A DNA stretch of 64,000 bases from Gnetum montanum (GCA_015680685.1 MNCI01026937.1:989148-1053147), one strand, 5' to 3'. Counted from the stretch's first letter, positions 45,421 to 58,764 are shown. Numbers and translations are program-made. Notes: a model not told the origin generated them from the sequence alone.

Positions 45421-47380
45421 TGAGTCAAATGGATAGTTTAGAAGATGTGAAGGTGCTCTAAACAAATCTTGATCATAAATGATGCTTAGAATGTGAAAAT
45501 TTGGTGATAAAAGGTCATGAAGAAGGAATCATTGGCAAAGAAGATCAATGGGATGTATAATTGATGGTAGTAATGATAGCCAAGATTATGTTTAGTTGAG
45601 AGAATATAGGAAAGTGGAAATTAATGGTTGAAGTGTCTTGGAGGCACAAGATGATGTGGAATTGGTTGTCAAGTATGCAACACAAGAATTATACAAGTGG
45701 ATCCTCCCTAAGGTAGGCTTTAGCCCTTACTACCCTTGTATAAACATGCCTACAAGTGTTTGTAGGAACTTAAGGAATTTAATATAAAATATACCTATCT
45801 TGCAAAACACACATGTTAACATCACCAAAATGAGAAAATAACACTTTATGATACAAAACCATTAAATTATGATTATATATAATAGGGAGGTAAAATGGAA
45901 GTAGAAAGGATTGCAAAAATTAGGACGTAAGGTGTCTTACCATAGGCATAATGAATTCTTGTGTGTGATATATGCTTAAAGTAATCATTAGCCCTTCTAT
46001 CTAAGATCCAAACCAAGTCCATACTAGTTACTAGTAACATTGCATTGCATCATCCCAAAACTGACAACCACAAGACTACCACTTCTACAAGAAATATTAA
46101 CACTTGGCAATGAGGTTCAAGGAAGTAGTTTATTAATAGTACACTTTATTTTTTAGATTTTTGAGAAGCTGCCTACCTTGAGGTATGGGTAATATGTCTT
46201 TCTAGTGGGACCCCAAAAATTTTTATTCTATGCATTTATTATGTTTTTTTTTGTTGACCTTACCGGAGGACTACCTTCAGGCATGGGTAATATGCCTTTC
46301 TAGTGACATGGGAAGGTAACACTTATTTTATACATACTTCCACTTTTCATTAGAACTCAAGAAAATAAGACAATCTTGAAAAAAAGATAAAACTTATATT
46401 AGTAATCTTAGAGAATCCACAAATCCCCTTGATGTCATACCCTTTTCATTCCCCTTTGGTTCTTTACTTTCTATCTAGGCATAATGGTCATAAGTTCATT
46501 TTAGTTTTATTATGAAAAGAATATCATTGTGGCCATGGCAAGAACCTCTTATTATTGGAAATGCATGGATTGATGAAGTGGTCTCATTGTATATAGAATC
46601 AATCCTTTAATGATTTGATAATAGAGGGTAATATTCACATTATTGGAACTACATCTTGCTTTATTCCTTTGCACTTTATTAAAAAGAATCAACAAAATCA
46701 TGTACAAGACAAATGATGAAAAATCATAGAAAAATGATAAGAATGGAAAATTGTAGAAACAATTTAAAAGATATTAAAAATAGAAAATGATTAATAAATG
46801 AGAAAAGTATAAAAAAATAAAAAAATATCAAAGAATGTGAAAGATTGGTAAGAAATGTGAAAAGTATAACAAAAAATTGTAAACCAAAAAATTATAAAAC
46901 AAAAAAGTTGAAAAGAACTTATAAATTCCTAAGTCAAGATAGGACATCTCCACCATGAATGAACTCATGGGCAAGTATTCAAAAAATGGGTCCTAGATTC
47001 CCAAGGTCATACACTCTACATTTCTTATTTATTATCCTTAATGATTTAGAATTTTGCTTATTATTATCCCATGTAACATTGATGATTATCAAGTTTTGAT
47101 CTTATGTAGATGCATATGATGTTCGACTAGATGATCTTTACATTCCAAAAGAGCCAACTATTTTTTCTTGTTTATTCTTAATTTGTAGTATCAAGTCTCA
47201 ATGTTTACTACTTGTTGTTGGTGTATGATCATGATTTAGGATATCCTTTTGTAAGTTCTCACTTTGGGTCATTTTCTTGGGGTAGAAGCCGATAAGTGAG
47301 TCAGATGTTTTCATGCATGTTTTGCATAATTTCATGTTCTCATTTCTTAATTACTATGTGTCTTTTGATATAGTGATCAT
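45421..47380 (-). other. A3 noncoding spacer
   Basis: About 2 kb with no coding reading. It contains the blocks seen in A1 and A2: CAAGTGGATCCTCCCTAAGG (45694), CCAAGTCCATACTAGTTACT (46013), ATATGTCTTTCTAGTGGGAC (46190; imperfect second copy near 46290) and CCCCTTGATGTCATACCC (46427). A/T-rich, poly(A)-like runs fill 46680-46920. Confidence 0.55.
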
Positions 47381-47399
47381 TGTGTTTTTTTTTCTTGTG

Positions 47400-47916
47400 T
47401 ACACACTTATTCTTCACATTTGTTATGGGCTTATGTAAGTATTGTATTGACATTTTGAAGTTTCAGTCCAAAACTGCATCCTTCTTCATCATAAGTAATG
47501 CATGGAATTCTCTGCATCTATGTGGCTCCTTGCTCATCTTCCTTGGAATTTCCAAGGATAAGTCTCTCATTCCTAACTTATCATCAATTTTGCTAAGCCA
47601 TGCTCTACCCATAATTATAGGAGAGTCCATGTTATCATTCTTTACATTGATCACAAGAAACTTTACTGGATAAGACCACCCATTGATAGTGATCACCACA
47701 TCTTCTATCTATCCCAAAGGAATGGTGACTGATTGATCTGCAAGCTCTAGTCTTATGTTACACTTCTTTAATGGTAGTAGGCTCCATGCCTTATATGTTT
47801 CTTGAGATATCAAGTTAACTCTAGAACCTAAGTCTAGTAGAGCTTTACATGATGAATTTCTAGCAATTTGTAAATAAATCAAAGGATTTCTAGGATCTAT
47901 TCTTTTCTTAGTGATG
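47400..47916 (-). pseudogene. A3 aspartic protease, remnant
   Basis: Reads CKALLDLGSRVNLISQETYK (DLG where D[ST]G is expected; the S codon looks changed to L by one C-to-T), then VVITINGWSYPVKFLVINVK and SPIIMGRAWLSKIDDKLGM, the IxGRxWL box that ends retroelement proteases. The equivalent in A2 is near 56200-55830. No RT follows. Confidence 0.75.
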
Positions 47917-47921
47917 AGACA

Positions 47922-48600
47922 TGATATCGCGTCATCCCCTGCGATATCGCATACGCGATATCACGGTCCGTCTCCAAATCTATAAATAAGAGTCGGCACT
48001 CCCCTCATTTCCCATCCTCGTTTAGAAGTAGAGAAACTTTGGCAGTTTGATCACTCCAGAGATAGATTATTTTCCATGTGCCTGCAGTAGGAGTCCTAGA
48101 GTGAACAAATCTTTATTCGAGCAACTTTGTACCTGAACGCAAGTTGTGTACGGCAATAAAGACGAACTTGATTGGATAAACCTTGCAGTGCATGGAATAG
48201 GATTTTATTTAATTGTTATTTATTGCTTTCCTGGAATGCAGTATGAGTACGACTTGATTACAAGCATCTAAGGATGTGTACAGTTAGTCAAGGAATCGGC
48301 TGCTCATTGCATGCTGTATGAGTANTTTAGACTTAGGACATTAGTTAGAGTTAGTTAGTTTCTCAACCCTTTGCTCTTAGCGTAGAAGACATAAAATCAT
48401 AAAAGACCAAAAAAATCATATACCTCGGACTTACTTAACCATAAACTATGACAACAACAAGTAAGTCTGGGAAGACAACAAACGATTAACCCCAAGTGTT
48501 CCATGGGGCGTTTAGGCATTTAGTCTACGGAGTTCGATCGGATGGCGTGTGCTACGCTCATTTCGTATGGTTGAGTGTAGGGGTACCTCGCCACTCATCA
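47922..48600 (+). repeat. Solo LTR of the A1/A4 family
   Basis: TGATGAGACATG...CGCCACTCATCA, 679 bp, flanked by CTTAG (47917-47921 and 48601-48605). It is an LTR in sense orientation on the plus strand: palindromes GCGATATCGC and GCGATATCAC (47940-47964), TATA CTATAAATAAG (47980), AATAAAG poly(A) signal (48155) and the GTATGGTTGAGTGTAGGGGT end shared with A1. Produced by recombination between two LTRs that removed the interior. One N lies at 48325. Confidence 0.9.
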
Positions 48601-48619
48601 CTTAGGGAGAGTTCCTACT

Positions 48620-51209
48620 TTTATCCAATTTGAAACTATATCAATTAGCATGATAGTTATAATTTTGTGATTTGATTATTATGGAAGCATGGTATTTGTA
48701 GGAGGATCTATCCTAGGAGGAACATGATTAAATAAATCCTAACTCTACTAGCCTTTTCTGGACTTTTCCTGAAGAAAGGACATTTTCTTAATTTTTCTTT
48801 AGTGTTGCCAGTATGATCCTTGCTCTGTATATTTGCTACCCTTGTAGCAAATTTCTATTTTGGTTGTGATGGTAGTTCTCCTTACATAATGGGTGGCAAC
48901 ACTAATGATAGAGATTTAGGATTTGGAACTGATGAACTAGTTATTAAATGATGTGCATAAGAATTAGGATTCATTCACAAAGTAGTGGGTCTATGACACT
49001 CTGGTGGATAATAATGAGAGGAGGTATAGATTGAAGCATTTCTTAGAGAGATTAGACATTGAACATAATATCCATAAGGGTTTGATTACCTTTATAAATA
49101 TTGCTACCTTGGCGGTGGCATTCCCCATGCTTGTGGTTGTTGCCACTACTACTAATATTACTCTTGTGGGTGAGGGTAGGCTCCACTTGGGTAGTATGAT
49201 GGTTGGTAAGGTTTTTGAAAGTTACCTTGCAAGTAAGGTAGTTGTCTTAGTATTTGTTTCTTGAAAAATCTTAGGTCAACCACATATGCCCCAGACTCTT
49301 GCAAGTGAGCCATAATAGGGCAACATCCCTTAGGATGTTCATATTAGCACACTTTGCATCCTTCTTCATCTTCTAAATTGGAGCTTGTAAACGCCTCAAC
49401 TATAGCAACTTTTCCTTTATGTTTGTAGTTCTCTCATTTGTTATCTCTTCTTTTTTTTTCTTTTTTTGTTCTTATTTAGTCTCTTTCTCTATAATCTTAA
49501 GTGTAATAGCAAATTTTTCATCCACTAAGTGCCACATTTTCTATACCTTTGTTACAATGTCATTGATTGATTTTTGGATGTGTAGAGTCTTCTTTTGAAT
49601 GGCATCCTCTAAAATTTCTTATTCCTGTCTCTTGCACATTCTCACAACTCTTTTTCTCATTGTGAGATCTCAATTGTACTCTTTTGTTAATTCTCTTTTC
49701 TTTAGTTCTCCTTCCTCTTTGACCACTTAGTCTATTAGTCTTTGGATTTGATGGACTATCATTTCTAATAATCTATCTTGGGAATATACCCCAAAAGTTT
49801 CTCTTGTTTTGTTCATTAATCCATCAATAATATGCCTTAGTTGTTCCCTTTAAGAAAATCCATAGCCTAGGCATCTATGTAGTAATGAATAATATCTGTC
49901 CATTATTGTGTCAAGGGATTCATGTGTTCCTTGCTTCCATCCTTGGATTTGTTTTTCTTAAATTGGATACTCTTGAATAGGTTTGATACTTTTCATTGAA
50001 AATTTCTAGCATGGTACTCCATCTTTGGATTATTTCTAGTTCTAAATACCAGTACTAGCTCCCTACTTCCTTGATGAGTGTTTTGGGAAATAACGTTTTA
50101 ACTTCTATCAATTATTCTCAATATTCTGAAGGGCACAAGCATCATGGAATGCTTGTAGGTGGTGTCATGGATTTGCATTGTATCTACCTTCAAACTTGGA
50201 AATTTTTTTCATATCAAGTTACTTAATGCAACTATCCCTTATGTGCATGGTACAGATATACACTACTTCTCTTATATTAATCATATTTCAAGTGGCCAGT
50301 AGGGGTTCTTCATGATCTTCAAGTTCATAGACTTTATTGTAGTTGTGACCTCTTTGATGCTCATGATGGTCTTCCCTTTCCTTATACATGTTCTTATCTC
50401 TTCTTTGTTCATAGCTATCCTCTTCATCATCAAGGTATCTTCTTTGATGTACATGTCTCTCATGATCTCTTCATCTTTCCCTATCATAGTCTCTAGGTCT
50501 TCATTCCCTCTTGTCAGATTCCATAGATGAATGTAAGGAGGAAAAGGAAGTAGTTGGAGAATGGTGCTAGCTATTTTTCCTTTTGTAACTCCATGATTCA
50601 TTCTCTTGTGGTTTTGTAGAGGCTTTAGGCCTTAAGCTCTACCTAAGTCTAGAGTCTTCCATCTCTCCTAGGTGTTTCTACAAGGGCTGAATGTAGTTGT
50701 ATTTTGATAGTTTCCTTTTGTTGAATGGTTGGTGTCTATGAATTAGATTCTTGAGCTTGGTGGATTTCTTTCATTACAAATGTATCATGAGTTATTTCTT
50801 CTAGGATAATAGTGTGAGGTACTTCTTTCCTTTATTATGTTCATGTCTTATCTCCATAGAAGCATCCCTTCTTACTTGTGCTTTTGTAGGTTGATATGGC
50901 TTAGTCATGTGTTTAGTGACATGGTATCCTTCTTGTGCATGACCAAGGTTTAACCTCATCAAGGTTGCTTGTAGCATTGCTGGTGCTAAACATTCAGGAG
51001 GCAAAATAATGTTGCCTTGCAAGTCTTTCCACCTTAGCTATCAATCCTAGTAGGAGATAAATATGAAGTCAAGATACTATGGATCTTTATGAGCATATGA
51101 AATTCTAGTTTGCATGGGGCGCACTCTAATCTTCTTCATCATATCCTTTGTCATGACTCTTATGAGTTTCTTTGGTAGGTGGTAACTTTTCTTTAAGTGT
51201 AGAAGCCAT
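48620..51209 (-). pseudogene. A3 gag, broken
   Basis: Starts at ATG 51209 (MASTLKEKLPPTKETHKSHD). The N-terminal module DPQYLDFIFI and LRWKDLQGNIILPPECLAPA (about 51060-50990) matches A2 and A4. An R/E/D-charged stretch (50600-50300) follows, then a decayed capsid core and a P/Q/Y-rich tail (QKPYQPSYYPSGAYPHPQE, about 49225-49160). The frame continues toward PR, interrupted by the solo LTR. Stops are frequent. Confidence 0.7.
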
Positions 51210-51354
51210 ATTATGTTTGTGACGCTCTTAAGTGTATGTGTGCATTAAAAAAATTAATTCAAGTATGAAAGATAAACTTTGTAATTTTAATATAATGAAC
51301 TATATAAAATGATCTACTAAGTAAATATTAACACATCTCCAACAACTGCTAGCT

Positions 51355-52200
51355 ATCCCAACACTCTTTCATACAAGTCATAAGTGCACATGCTTGACCA
51401 GATCATAATCCATGGATGGACAATGTAAGTATGAAAGTGGTTAATAATTGTTTTGTGATTACTATCTTCCCACCTTGAGCTAGTAAAGTATGAGTAGTAT
51501 GGTTTAACGTTTAGTGAGGTATGTGATATGTTGATGTTGTAAACTCATATTACTCCTAAGTGCATTCATAATGGGAGATAAGAATAAAATCTAAGTCTAA
51601 GTGATGACAGAAATGTAAATCTATTCTATCATATGGCAAAGAGCACCCATTCCTAGCTTACCGTACACATCCTAGGCTCATGCAACTATTACTGGAATTA
51701 CACTTATATGCTAAAAACCAATTGCACTCATTCTGCCTTACTAATGGACATGGAAAAATAAAGTACTTGAGAAATGTAAAAGGACTAAACTAAAGTAAAC
51801 ATATTAAAGGAATGAAAATTAAGCTAAGTAAAAAAATGACTAAGCAAAAAATAAAGAACTTACTATAATGTTGTAATGGTGTTAAACAATCTTGATCTTT
51901 ATTTTTGTTCATGAACTATGCCCAAGTACAATCCACATGAATAAAGATTTTGTACAACTGTTCAACACCACACTGCGAGCATTCACTCTATCACTAAGTC
52001 TAATCTATGAAAAAAAATTGCAATAATTTTGCTAAAATTGGAATGAAAGTTGTTTGTTCGCTACAACAAGTGTTGGTATTTATACAAATGACTAGGATTC
52101 TCTGCATTGCATCAACAATGACATGTGTAAGGCTACGATGTTGTAGATACAATATCATAGATGAAATATCATAGATATGATATTGTAGCTTATTAAAAAT
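51355..52200 (-). repeat. A3 5' LTR
   Basis: Aligns with 22375 onward. It starts TGCTAGCTATCCC (a few bases are missing against TGATGAGTAGCTAGGTATCC). Minus-strand TATA is TGTATAAATACC near 52086-52075 and AATAAAGAT lies near 51900. The zone 52130-52195 has CTACGATGTTGTAG, AATATCATAG and GATATTGTAGC inverted motifs. No CA end or target duplication is recognisable, so the right edge is approximate. The PBS remnant left of 51355 is too decayed to use. Confidence 0.68.
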
Positions 52201-52655
52201 TAATTTTATTAGTTGGATATTAAGATCATTAATTAGTTTTAAAATTTTAATGTGAAAGAACCTTGTGTTTCTAGGATACTGACTTCCCATGGAACAAATG
52301 GAATGAGTGGATGTCATGAACCTACTACCTGATACCACCAAAAAATTGATAGAGTTTTAGTAGAGAACATAATCCAGGGATGAAAATTAGTGTTTAATCA
52401 TACAATTGATAGCTTTCTTTGATAATTTTCTAGATAAAAATAAAATCTAAGATTTCCAATAATTAGATGAGATTCATAAAAGAAAAAGAAAAAGAAAAGG
52501 AAAAATATATTAAAAAAATAAGAAAATATGCAAGAAAAGGGAAAACATATAAAGAATGATGTAAAGTAAAAAGGTGAAAATTAGTTAGCCTCATCAACAT
52601 GTCAATAGGAATGGCCATTCCTCCCATGACTATGTTGAGAGGAGGAGATGCAAAA
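52201..52655 (-). other. A2 spacer, right part
   Basis: Noncoding. AGAACCTTGTGTTTCTAGGA (52258) followed by GGAATGAGTGGATG resembles AAGAACCTCTTATTATTGGA and the text after it in the A3 spacer (46541), and 8770 in A1, so this is where the A2 spacer resumes after A3. AAAAAGAAAAAGAAAAGG-type runs lie at 52476-52520. Confidence 0.5.
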
Positions 52656-52659
52656 AATG

Positions 52660-53900
52660 GACTAAGCCTATTTTGATGCAAAAGTATCATTGTTGTTGAT
52701 TACTTTAGATTCCAAGAATGGCTTAACTTGTTGTATGTTTACCAACAAATTTTTGTGAGGGATTGATGGGTGATAGATGGTTATGGCTCTAGAAGGAAAA
52801 TTTGCATGTATGATGTAAGGTCCTTTCCACAGTGTTTGAAACTTAGTGCATTGTGGTACATGCATTGGATTCTACTAAAGAACCTTATTGCTAGGTTGAA
52901 ATTTAACTCTTCTTATCCATGCATCATGATGTTGTTTGGAGTATGCCTTGTGCACTTCATTCATCATCAAGGCTCCTTTTTAGTTCTCATTTAGCACATT
53001 AAGTATCATTAGTCATTCTTTTTGTGCTAAATTAATTTTGAGGTCAAGTTCATAGGTCGTTATGAATGTACAATGCTTGGCTTAGATTAGAAGCTTTGGT
53101 AACTTTCCATACTCTAACTCATAGGGAAAGTAGCCTATAGGAAGCTTTCAAGTTAAACATTATGCCCAAAGAGTGTTTTTGATTTTATCACTCTAGTCTT
53201 TCATATATCTATTGATTATTCATGTTATTATCCTAGTGATCTCCATATTTGTAACTTTAGCTTGCCCATTAGCTTGGGGGTGATAGGAGGGTTGTGAGTT
53301 TATGTTGCACCTCTAAGCATTGCATTAGTTTTTGAAAAGTAGATCCTATAAAGTGGGTTCCATTATTAGAAATGAGTGCTCTAGGCATACTAAACCTATT
53401 TACCACTTGTTATTGTGCAAACCGAGCTATGGTGGTGATGTACAATCTAATACCGTTACAACTTCAACCTAATTGGTGCAATAGTCAACAGCAACAATGA
53501 TGAAAGCCTTCCCATTTGACATGGGAGTGATGGGTCCCATAAAGTCAATGCCCTAGAGGTCAAAAGGCTCTAATGATTAAATCCACTATTGGGTCTCTTC
53601 CATTCATGTAGTCATTCCTCCATGCCTTTGACAACGCTTGCATGAATGTGGAAAATGATGAGCATTTCTGAAGATCGTAGACCAAAAGTATCCTACCATG
53701 AGGATCTTTGTATTCATCCTCCTTCCTTTGTAGTGGCCCCAACAAGGACCCTCATGAGCATCTTAAAGGATATGCAACTGATCATCATCCAATACACAAC
53801 ATTGAACTAGGCCATTGACACAAACCTTGCATAAGTTACCTTGGATTTCCATATAATGCTTTGCTTGGTGGAGAAAATGTTGTTTCTTGTTATTGTTTCA
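52660..53900 (-). pseudogene. A2 integrase, broken
   Basis: Motifs in order on the minus strand: first catalytic region DFMGPITPMSNGKAFIIVAV (about 53540), ALISNNGTHFIGSTF (about 53380; NNG where DNG is expected), YHPQANGQAKVTNMEI (about 53250; K where the catalytic E is expected), and the C-terminal KFQTLWKGPYIIHANFPSRA (about 52845). Stops and frame shifts are frequent. Integrase inserts the DNA copy; this one lacks two of three acidic residues. Confidence 0.78.
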
Positions 53901-54149
53901 TTCTATTGGAGTCTCCTCAATGATAAGTTAGGAGAAAAATATATCATACCAATTGGTACCTCTTGAATCTTGGACTTCAATGGATTTAGAAAAGAGGATT
54001 TCATCTGGAAATTGACCAAATAAAGACTCTTCATCCTCTTTGTTATCCCATCGTGACTAAGACAAGTGATTGGTGACCATGTTCTTGGTTCCATTCCTAT
54101 CCACCATCATCACATCAAATTCCTATAAATTTACCAATCACCATATGAC

Positions 54150-55260
54150 GTAGGGACTCACTACCAGCTTATTCATCAGGAAATGGATAGTAGTATGATT
54201 AGTGTGCATAAAGATTTAATATTCAAGCACATAGTGCCTAAATTTTTCCAAGGCATATACCACCATCATGAGTTCCTTCTTAGTGATGGTGTAATTCAGT
54301 TGTGTACCGACAATGCTTCTACTTGCACAATAGATATAATATGGATGTTTCTGATTGTCCAATTGTGTAAGCCACCTCCAATGCATAGTTGGATGCATCC
54401 ATCATTATGTGGAATGGTCTGGATCAATCTGGAGCATGTAGAATGGGAGTTCTATGAGCTTTTGCTTTAACTATAGGAATGCTTGTTCACATTTCTTGCT
54501 TCAGTCAAAAGGTACATCCTTGCTTGTAAGCTTCACTAGTGATTTATCAATTTTGGAGAAATTCTCAATGAAGCACTTGTAGTAACCAGTATGTCCAAGG
54601 AGTGACCTCATATCTTTTATAGTTTAAGGTTATCTAGTAATTTCTTAGATCACATGTACTTTCTCTAAGTCCACCTCAATCCCTTTTTTTAAAATTCGAT
54701 GCCCTAAAACAATGCCTTCTTGGACCATCAAATGGCTTTTCTACCAATTGAGTTGTAAATTTGTCTCTACACCATGTTTCAGCACCTACTCTATATGGTT
54801 TAAGGCTTGTTCAAAATTAGTACCATAGGTGGAGAAGTCATCCATGAAGACTTCCACACCGGTTTGGATTTGCTGCTAAAAAATACTAAGTACTAGGCAT
54901 TGAAAAGTTGTAGGGACATTACATGGGCCAAAGGACATCTTCTTATACGTGAAAGTTCCCTAGGGACTTATGAAAGTTGCCTTAGCCTGGTCTTTTGGTG
55001 TGATCTAAATTTGGTTATAACCACTATAATCATCCAAAAAATTGTAATAATTATGCCTTGTAAATGTATCTAGCACCCGATCCACAAATGACAATAAGAA
55101 ATGATAAGTAAACGTTGTCATATTTAATAATTGAAAGTCTATACAAACTCTCCATTTACCTTCTTTCTTTAGCACAATCATGAGTGGAATCACCCAGTTG
55201 GTATTTGCTACAAGATAGATGAATCCTGCCTCAAGAAGTTATTCAACTTCGTCCTTAACA
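54150..55260 (-). pseudogene. A2 reverse transcriptase and RNase H, broken
   Basis: RT: VLKKEGKWRVCIDFQLLNMT (55165), YYNFLDDYSGYNQI (usual FLDGYSGYNQI), TYKKMSFGPCNVPTTFQCLV, and VFMDDFSTYGTNFEQALNHI (about 54850), where FMDD is the catalytic box and the FMDDFxxYG text is typical of Athila. RNase H: YYIYCASRSIVGTQLNYTIT, KKELMMVVYALEKFRHYVL (54270). Lies between PR and INT as expected for Ty3. Confidence 0.85.
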
Positions 55261-55809
55261 ACTTGCTTAAGCTTATGATTCAATCTCCTCTACGGCTACC
55301 TCCTTGACTTGATAAAGGGATATGTATAGATCTTATGTTGGCATATACTCAAATCTATGCCTGTTAACTCATGATATAACCATGTAAAGGCTATTAGCCA
55401 TTTATTTACTATCAAAAACTTCTATTTCTAGTCTTGGGCAAGACTGACATTGATTATTACCTACTTGTCAATATTAAGAAAAACATATTCTAATGTTGTC
55501 GATAAAGCCTTAAGTTCAAGGAGCTTCTGCTTGAAATCATCAAGGATTTCCAACTTCCCCTAATCCATCTCTATGTTTTTGTGGGAGAGTTTGGCATGGA
55601 TCTATCTATTCTATCCATATTATCTATATAGGCACTTGTGATGAGCTCCGATGTTACCATGCATATTGTTGATTCAGAGTGATCTTTTGATGTCAAACAC
55701 TATGTACCTTCTTGTTTTATGGCTACTACATGTAGGCACCTTTAAACATTTGATGTTTTGACATAATAATTACATGCTAAAATAGATGTGCTTTTTATGG
55801 CCCATATTC

Positions 55810-56290
55810 TTTACATGCAATGGCATCCTATATTACTATATGCAATGCATGGAACCCCCTTCTTCTCAAGCTTTCTAAACTCATTTGTCTTGAAGATTTC
55901 TAGGAAAATGTTTCTAATCCTCATCTTAGCATCAATGGTATTGAGCCAAGCCCTTTTCATAATAATAGGAAAGTTTTCCTTACAAGTGTCCACATGGATC
56001 ACTAGGAAATCGACTTGGTATGACCAACCACAAATGGTGGTCATAACATCCTCCACAATCCCAAAGGAATAGTGATGGACTTATTCACAAGCTCTAACCT
56101 AATGTTGCTCTTCTTGAATGAAGGGAGGTTCCAAGTCTCATACATCTCATAAGAAATTAAGTTTACCCTAGAACCTGAATTTAGTAGAGCCTTATAGTGA
56201 TCATTTCCTATGATTTGCAAATAGATAAAGGGGCTCCTGGATCATATTATTTTCTAGGAAGATGACCTGCCTTGATCCAATCTATGACCA
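55810..56290 (-). pseudogene. A2 aspartic protease, broken
   Basis: KALLNSGSRVNLISYEMYET (about 56190; NSG where DSG is expected), SNIRLELVNKSITIPLG, then GWSYQVDFLVIHVDTCKENF and PIIMKRAWLNTIDAKMRI (usual GRAWL). Aligns with the A3 protease. The active Asp has changed to Asn by one G-to-A. Confidence 0.75.
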
Positions 56291-56299
56291 CATGGATCA

Positions 56300-58701
56300 A
56301 CATGATAGTATGAACATTGGAGGATGTTTAGTTTGAAGGAGGATCAAGGGTATTTCTAAAAGTAGTTGATGTAGGATTAGTAGCCAAGGATTTTTGTGAG
56401 GGCTTTTGTGGACTATTTGGCCTAAAGAAAGTCCTCTTTCAAGTTTTGTGCTCAGACCCAGTCAAATGACCATCTAACTATAAGTGTACTACCCTAGTGG
56501 CATTTCATTGTTGTGGCTATAGTAGAATTTTCCCTTACATTAGTGGTGCAAGTGGAAAGGGAATGATGTTAGAAGGTGCAAGATGAGGAGAATAAGTGGA
56601 GTATGGATATTATGTCTAGCAACCTATGTCTTCTCATGGCTTTGCAAGCCACAGTTCCTTCTCTCATCACTACTACCCTCCAAAATATCACTAAACTCCT
56701 ACTCTAAATTATCTTATGGATAAGACAATCTCCTGGGTGGTTGATTCCTTGCTAGTTTTAAATTTAACATGTACATCCCAAATTCTTGTAGATGTAATTC
56801 TATAGGGAAAGATTCCCTAGGATGTTTATATTAGTAAATTTTACATTTTTCATCATATATTCTAAACCTACAACCTCATCAACTACTGTAGCCTTACCTT
56901 TCTACTGATAGTGATCCCTGCATGTATATTTTTTTCTCCTTCTATCTCTATTACCTTGCTCTGTCTTCTCCTCCACTATCTTGAGAGAAATTTGGAAATT
57001 CTCATCAAAGGAGTCCCACATTTTATCCATCTTAGCCAATATTTCAATACTAGATCTTTGCATCTCCAAGGTTTTCCTTTAAATCACTTCATCTAGTGGT
57101 CCTTTTTCCTTTGAATCATAAAAACACACATCCCTTTTGCAAATGGAGGAATCCTTATTATACTTCTCTACATTTTCTCTCTTTTTTAGCTCTCATTCTT
57201 TCTTTGCCACCTAATCTAACTCTTTGGATCTGATAGGTTCTCATCTTTGAAAGTATCCCTTGGCCATAGACCACGAGAGTTTCTTTGGTTTTATTTTGGA
57301 GTCCATCTATATTGTGACAAAGATGCTCCCTTTGAGAAAATTCATGGCTTGGGCATCAACGTAAGAGAGAGTAGTACCTTCCCAAGGCTGCATCCAAAGA
57401 TTCATGATTTTCTTGCTTCCATTATTGGACTTGTTTCCTCAAGTTGGACACTTGGGTGTACATCTGGTACTTGTTGTTAAACAACTTCAACATTATACTC
57501 CACCTACAAATGGATTCTAGTTCTAAGGATTAATAAATACTTTTTGCTTCTTTAATGAGTGTCCTTGGGAATAGTTTTAACTTTTTCCATTTATTCTTGA
57601 TATTTTGTGAGGTACATGCATCATGAAAGCTTATAGATGATGTTGTGAATCAACATTATATCCCCTTTCAAACTAGAAAATATTGTTCATATCCAACCTT
57701 TTAATCTTGCTATCCTTCTGATGCCTATTGGGAAATCTAACTACTTTCAAAACATCAAGCATATTTCTATTAGCGAGTAATGGCTCATCATAATTATCGT
57801 ATTTATAATGACTCCTATCATGGCCATGCCTCCTATGATGAGCCCTACTATGCCTTCTCTCCCAATGATGATCCTCTTCCTCTCGTGGTTGCTTACGTTC
57901 CCAATTCTTGTCATCCCAATGGGATTTCCTATCATCTCCATCTTGATCTTAATCACCCCTCCTTCTATCTCAACCACAACGTCTCTTATCAAAGTTTAAT
58001 GATGAGAAGGATTATAAAGATAGAGGTCTAGGAGAATGATGCCTTCTAGCCTCTCTCCTATCTTTTGCTTGGTCCTTCTCCTTGTCTTTATCTTTCTCCT
58101 TATCCTTGGATGAATGACTAGGAGATTTGTCCTTTGATGTTCTTTGGGCCTTGGACTTTGTCCTTCCCTTATCTTAGTTATTCTCCAAGATTGATTGCAA
58201 CAGTTGGTAAAGTATTTCATCATTAAAAAAAGGAGGATAATCTATATACAGAGACAACCTTAAGAAGAAATTAGGGCCCTCTTTTTGTGATTGCAGAAAC
58301 AATGGTATCGGGATCCTTTTGCCCTTGGAGGCTTCATGACATGCCTCCATGCATTAATCCTCTTTGAGTTGTGCTTTGGAGGGGTTGATAGTCCCTAGAG
58401 GTGTGGACTGTCACCTCAAGCTTCAAACCTAATGATTTGAATTTTAGCTTCATGAGATTATCCATAAGCATGGCGAGAACATACCAGTTAAAAGGTAATA
58501 AAATGTTTCTCTCCATGTTCCTCCAGTGCAACTGTTCATCTTGATGAAGAATGAAGATGAAATCCAAATAGTAGGGATCCAAATGTGCACAAACCACCTT
58601 AAGGTGCTGAGGCTTCTCACCTATAGTCCTTCTCATCCTATCTTGTTTTTTATTAGATTCATTAACAAGGGTGGTGATTTATTTCTACAAGAAGAAGCCA
58701 T
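56300..58701 (-). pseudogene. A2 gag, broken
   Basis: ATG at 58701 (MASSCRNKSPPL, as MAST in A3); after an early shift the module VCAHLDPYYLDFIFILHQDE and LHWRNMERNILLPFNW follows (58590-58490). A long R/D/H-rich stretch (58050-57780: NWERKQPREEEDHHWERRHS-type text) precedes the capsid core near 57700-57200 (PLLANRNMLDVLKVVRFPNR matches A1 PRLDL/DEPPLA text). The tail to 56300 is K/E-rich, with P/Q-rich text near 56650-56500. Confidence 0.7.
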
Positions 58702-58735
58702 CTTAGTAATATGTATTAGGTATGCTTTGAGATAA

Positions 58736-58764
58736 TTTTATTATTATTATTATTATTATTATTT
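58736..58764. repeat. (TTA)n microsatellite
   Basis: About nine TTA units in the A2 untranslated leader, between gag start and PBS. Confidence 0.9.

Larger units (their letters stand above)
22375..52200 (-). mobile_element. A3: Athila-like element with gag-PR and ORF X
   Basis: Third Athila-like element, inserted in the spacer of A2. In element sense: right LTR (about 52200 to 51355), gag (51209 on), PR (47900-47400), spacer, ORF X (44748 to 43619, resuming 23309 to about 22940), truncated left LTR (22375 to about 22930). No RT, RNase H or integrase was seen between PR and ORF X. T1 and a solo LTR are inserted within it. The right boundary is uncertain, and a deletion has removed the ORF X C-terminus, PPT and the inner part of the left LTR. 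Confidence 0.72.

Noticed and set aside
47380-47673. 97-codon plus-strand frame
   Set aside because: Antisense to the A3 protease remnant.
57780-58031. Plus-strand frames over the A2 gag charged region
   Set aside because: Shadows of the R/H/D-rich gag stretch on the minus strand.
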